From an uncultured Bacteroidia bacterium (lineage in GTDB: Bacteria; Bacteroidota; Bacteroidia; J057; CALAJH01), in NCBI GenBank assembly GCA_937922655.1, contig CALAJH010000016.1:30326-94325 (forward strand): DNA of 64,000 nucleotides, read 5' to 3'. Under the pieces are notes generated by a model. The model did not search any database, had not been told where the DNA came from, and saw only the letters and a program-made list of their open reading frames with translations. Numbering within the stretch: the first letter of the stretch is position 1; each line of letters starts with the position of its first letter. Made by a program: the position numbers and the translations under genes. Positions 61,423 through 64,000 of the stretch are shown here, piece by piece.

Positions 61423-62850
61423 TTAGCCCATCATTTTTTTGAGCAACGAAAGACGGTTTTTGTAGGGCGCGTAGCGCAGTTTGACGTCGGGGAAGTTGGC
61501 TTTTTTCAAGACGCTTCGTTTGTGGGAAAAGGTCTCGAAACCGAACTTGCCGTGATAGCTTCCCATGCCGCTTTGACCGATGCCACCGAAGGGCAATTCG
61601 GGGGTACTTAGGTGGACGAGCGTGTCGTTTACGCATCCGCCGCCCGAAAGCGTGCGTTCCAACACTTGTTTTTCCACCGCGTTTTTTTGAGTAAAGACGT
61701 AGAGCGCCAACGGTCGCGGGCGCGAATTGACGAAGGCGATGGCGTCGTCGAGGTTGCGGTAGGTGATTGTCGGCAGAATCGGACCGAAAATTTCCTCCTG
61801 CATGACGGGCGTGTCGACGGGCGTTTCGTCGAGGACGGTCGGTTCGATGTAGCGCGAAGCCGGGTCGGTTTTGCCGCCGCAATAAATCGGCGCGTCTTGG
61901 AGGTAAGCTTGCAGGCGTTGGAAGTGCCGGTCGTTGATGATGCGGCCGTAGTCGGGGCTGGTTTTGGGGTCGTCGCCGTAGTATTCTTTAATTTTTGCCG
62001 CAAGGGCTTTGAGCAACGGTTCTTTGACCGCTTGGTCGACGAGCAGGTAGTCGGGGGCGATGCACGTTTGTCCGCAATTGACGAACTTTCCCCAAACGAT
62101 TCTTGCGGCGGCGACGGGGATGTTGGCCGTTTTGTCGACGATGCACGGGCTTTTTCCGCCGAGTTCGAGCGTGACGGGGGTCAGGTGTTCGGCGGCGGCA
62201 CGCATGACGATTTTGCCGACCTGCGGACTGCCCGTGAAAAAGATGTGGTCCCAGTGGAGTTGGAGAAGGGCGGCGTTGGTTTCTATGCCGCCTTCGACGA
62301 CGGCGACGTAGTCGCGTTCAAAGTTTTGTTCGACGATTTTGGCGATGAGCGCGCCCGTGTGAGGGGCATGTTCGGACGGTTTGTAGACCACGCAGTTGCC
62401 CGCGCTCATGGCCTGCATCATCGGTACGATCGCCAGTTGAAAGGGGTAGTTCCACGGGCCGATGACCAACACGTTGCCAAAGGGTTCGTAATAGATGTTG
62501 GCCCACGACAAAAACTGGGTCATGGGCGTGGGTACGGGCGTGGGTTCGGCCCAAACGCGCAAATTGCGCAGCGTAAAGCCGATTTCTTCGAGCGTCAGGC
62601 CGATTTCCGTCGCGTACGCCTCGAACGGCGGTTTGCCCAAATCTTTTTTCAGCGCGTCGAATATCGCCGCCTCGTTGTCTTTGACGGCCTTTTTCAACTT
62701 TTTGAGTTGGGCCAAGCGAAAATCGACGTTCCGCGTTTTTCCCGTGGCGAAAAAGGCCCGTTGTCTGTCCAAGAGTTCGACGAGTTTGGGGTCGACGCCC
62801 GCCGGCGCCGCGTCGTAAGCCCTCGAAACGATGTTTGCCGTCGTTATCAT
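61423..62850 (-). CDS. Aldehyde dehydrogenase (ALDH3-like)
   Basis: A 475-residue NAD(P)-dependent aldehyde dehydrogenase, related to class 3 fatty-aldehyde enzymes. Seen: IGPWNYPFQLAIVPMMQA (cofactor domain), FFTGSPQVGKIVMRAA, general base Glu in TLELGGKSPCIVD, catalytic Cys in KFVNCGQTCIAPDY, EEIFGPILPTITY, and LPFGGIGQSGMGSYHGKFG. It oxidises aldehydes to acids in the cytoplasm or at the membrane face. A role in lipid aldehyde removal is plausible but inferred. It follows the EGF-like lipoprotein gene by 9 bases in one transcript. Confidence 0.92.
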   Translation of the reverse strand: MITTANIVSRAYDAAPAGVDPKLVELLDRQRAFFATGKTRNVDFRLAQLKKLKKAVKDNEAAIFDALKKDLGKPPFEAYATEIGLTLEEIGFTLRNLRVWAEPTPVPTPMTQFLSWANIYYEPFGNVLVIGPWNYPFQLAIVPMMQAMSAGNCVVYKPSEHAPHTGALIAKIVEQNFERDYVAVVEGGIETNAALLQLHWDHIFFTGSPQVGKIVMRAAAEHLTPVTLELGGKSPCIVDKTANIPVAAARIVWGKFVNCGQTCIAPDYLLVDQAVKEPLLKALAAKIKEYYGDDPKTSPDYGRIINDRHFQRLQAYLQDAPIYCGGKTDPASRYIEPTVLDETPVDTPVMQEEIFGPILPTITYRNLDDAIAFVNSRPRPLALYVFTQKNAVEKQVLERTLSGGGCVNDTLVHLSTPELPFGGIGQSGMGSYHGKFGFETFSHKRSVLKKANFPDVKLRYAPYKNRLSLLKKMMG

Positions 62851-62859
62851 AATTTTAAT

Positions 62860-63387
62860 TTATTGTTTGGTCATTATCATTTCAAATTCCCGAAGCGTGT
62901 TGCCCGTCGATAGCGACGCATAGCTCAAGTCGAATATCACCTGAGAACCCGTACGGGTTTGGGAAAAGGTCGAAATTTCGACGTTGTGTTTGACGCCGTC
63001 GTCGGTGGTGATGAAATAAGTCGCTTTGCCCGGCGTCAGTCGATCTTGATTAACGGTCATGGTCAGCGTTTGGTTCGCTTCGCCCAAAAAATTGGGAATC
63101 ACGAACCGGTCGTTGGCCGCGTCCTCGTAAGCCGAAACAACGGTTGTGCGGTCTATACGGTATTTTTCGGGCGCCGAAAAAATATTGTCGGTCAAAAATC
63201 CGCGATAAACGATTTGCCAACGCCCCAAATGCCGTTCCCGCTCCAAATTCAGGCATTTGTCTCCCGTGTAGGGGCCGGTGCATTCGCATTTGCCGTCGTT
63301 GCACGTGCCGCCGTTGTAGCAGTTGCACCGTTTGCATCCCCCGCCAAGCATGCCCGCCGCCAACGCCAAAGCAAGTATTCGTTTCAC
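62860..63387 (-). CDS. Lipoprotein with EGF-like cysteine motif
   Basis: A 175-residue lipoprotein with signal MKRILALALAAGMLGG and lipobox GGGC. It is followed at once by an EGF-like module: CNCYNGGTCNDGKCECTGPY followed by TGDKC, with the typical Cys spacing. The rest is a beta-rich domain (WQIVYRGFLTDNIFSAPEK, DGVKHNVEISTFSQTRTG) of unknown family. EGF-like modules are rare in bacteria but recur in Bacteroidota lipoproteins. The start is a GTG at 63387, fixed by the signal peptide. First gene of a transcript with the aldehyde dehydrogenase. Confidence 0.85.
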   Translation of the reverse strand: MKRILALALAAGMLGGGCKRCNCYNGGTCNDGKCECTGPYTGDKCLNLERERHLGRWQIVYRGFLTDNIFSAPEKYRIDRTTVVSAYEDAANDRFVIPNFLGEANQTLTMTVNQDRLTPGKATYFITTDDGVKHNVEISTFSQTRTGSQVIFDLSYASLSTGNTLREFEMIMTKQ

Positions 63388-63615
63388 GTCGCCAAATTAA
63401 GCATTTTTTTTTATATCTCGTGCAGGGAAAAAAGTATACCGTCGTTGTCGTGCCGAAAACCGACGACGCACGCAACGAATACGGCCTTCAAACCGTTCGG
63501 TTTTAACAACAACAAAACTTTTCCGTCCTTCGAATCGTTGTCGAAGGGATAAAAAACATCCGCCGGATTTTTTACGGCAAAAAACGACAAATTACCTCAC
63601 AGGGATTTTCAAATT

Positions 63616-64000
63616 TTACGGAGGCGTTTCTTTTGCGTTTGAAACGCTTGTTTTTTCGGGGGAATTCGGTTCCAAGCTTATGTTTTCCGATTCAACGCCC
63701 GTAGTTTTCGGAATCGAACGCCGGACGGGCGGCGATTGGGCGAAATCTTCCGAATTTTTGTTCTCGTTGGGGGGCGGGGAAATCGAATCGTCGTTTTGCG
63801 CCGCGGCTCTTTTGGCGGCGTGGGCGGCTTTGATTTCCATGACCTCGATGGTCGTTTGGCCGAAAAGCCCGCGTTTTTTGTAGGGCAAATCCAAATCCCT
63901 TATCCACGCCTCGACTTGCTTCAAAGGAACGGGTGCGTTGGGGTTGGGGCCGCGTTCGGGTTTGTCGGGGCCGTATTTGAGTTTGATGAGCCAACGGGCC
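63616..64000 (-). CDS. C-terminal part of a hypothetical protein, cut by window edge
   Basis: The frame is open to base 64000 on the minus strand, so the gene begins outside the window. Visible residues: RWLIKLKYGPDKPERGPNPN, then KQVEAWIRDLDLPYKKRGLF and QTTIEVMEIKAAHAAKRAAA, then a low-complexity Ser/Pro/Glu tail ending in KETPP. The first part may be a small basic domain; the tail looks disordered. I do not recognise a family. An apparent TTG at 63924 is probably not the true start because the frame and its composition continue upstream. Confidence 0.6.
   Translation of the reverse strand, partial: ARWLIKLKYGPDKPERGPNPNAPVPLKQVEAWIRDLDLPYKKRGLFGQTTIEVMEIKAAHAAKRAAAQNDDSISPPPNENKNSEDFAQSPPVRRSIPKTTGVESENISLEPNSPEKTSVSNAKETPP

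Noticed and set aside
61612-62913. A 433-codon plus-strand frame over the aldehyde dehydrogenase gene
   Set aside because: The minus strand encodes a complete aldehyde dehydrogenase with catalytic Cys and Glu; the plus product has no domain.

Overview
The window looks like a piece of a Bacteroidota chromosome. Three kinds of evidence point there. Several proteins carry type IX secretion (T9SS) C-terminal sorting domains. Many genes are preceded by the Bacteroidota promoter form TTG/TTTG, 17-22 bases, TAnnTTTG, and recognisable Shine-Dalgarno sites are rare. The gene set is also typical: a fused ccoNO cytochrome oxidase gene, BshC, a DUF4292 lipoprotein beside an EnvC-like protein, a GH3-like enzyme and a TMTC-like TPR membrane protein. 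I cannot place it below phylum. I found no rRNA, tRNA, insertion sequence, prophage or CRISPR array, and both ends cut through genes.

Layout. 0-5.5 kb: bshC (cut), a FemAB-like transferase, a bestrophin channel, a small secreted protein and a FAD oxidoreductase. 5.7-15 kb: a T9SS beta-propeller protein, a lone response regulator, a nitroreductase, sbcC with an ankyrin gene, and a TPR membrane protein. 15-20.5 kb: an AIPR-type anti-phage protein, a FIST sensor protein, anmK and lgt. 20.5-29 kb: envelope and secreted functions (DUF4292 lipoprotein, EnvC-like protein, M43 protease, lipoprotein cyclophilin, M23-LysM hydrolase), then a Xer-type recombinase and a ZIP transporter. 29-35.2 kb: a compact operon of ceramidase, HsdR-N nuclease-like protein, subtilisin, Wzt-like ABC ATPase and polyprenyl synthase. 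35.4-39.8 kb: cysteine synthase, an oversized trigger-factor-like protein and GH3. 39.8-43.3 kb: a membrane-anchored DarT-like ADP-ribosyltransferase translationally coupled to a TMTC-like protein. 43.3-49 kb: an apparent five-gene operon murQ, secreted protein, TPR histidine kinase, UbiA, TrmH. 49-53.2 kb: RDD protein, a large TPR-repeat protein and a membrane glycosyltransferase. 53.5-57.1 kb: the cbb3 oxidase operon ccoS-ccoNO-ccoQ-ccoP. 57.4-64 kb: a broken gene, mrp, mnmG, aldehyde dehydrogenase, an EGF-like lipoprotein and a cut hypothetical gene.

Together the genes describe an aerobic or microaerobic heterotroph with a complex envelope. It has muropeptide recycling (AnmK and MurQ), peptidoglycan remodelling (EnvC-like, M23), lipoprotein maturation (Lgt), T9SS-secreted enzymes, bacillithiol chemistry and probably sphingolipid turnover. 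The most unusual locus is the DarT-like gene at 40115-41224. It has a membrane anchor and a long coiled coil in front of an ADP-ribosyltransferase domain, has no DarG antitoxin beside it, and looks A+T-richer than most of the window. Second-tier items are the solitary AIPR gene, the trigger-factor-like protein with an unassigned C-terminal half, the orphan Wzt-like ATPase, the broken gene at 57.4 kb, and strong RNA hairpins inside the cbb3 operon and in front of anmK.

Start codons were chosen by combining promoter position, signal peptide shape and gene overlap. Where a -7 box lies only 6-30 bases before a start, it excludes longer upstream starts, and several mRNAs probably have almost no leader.
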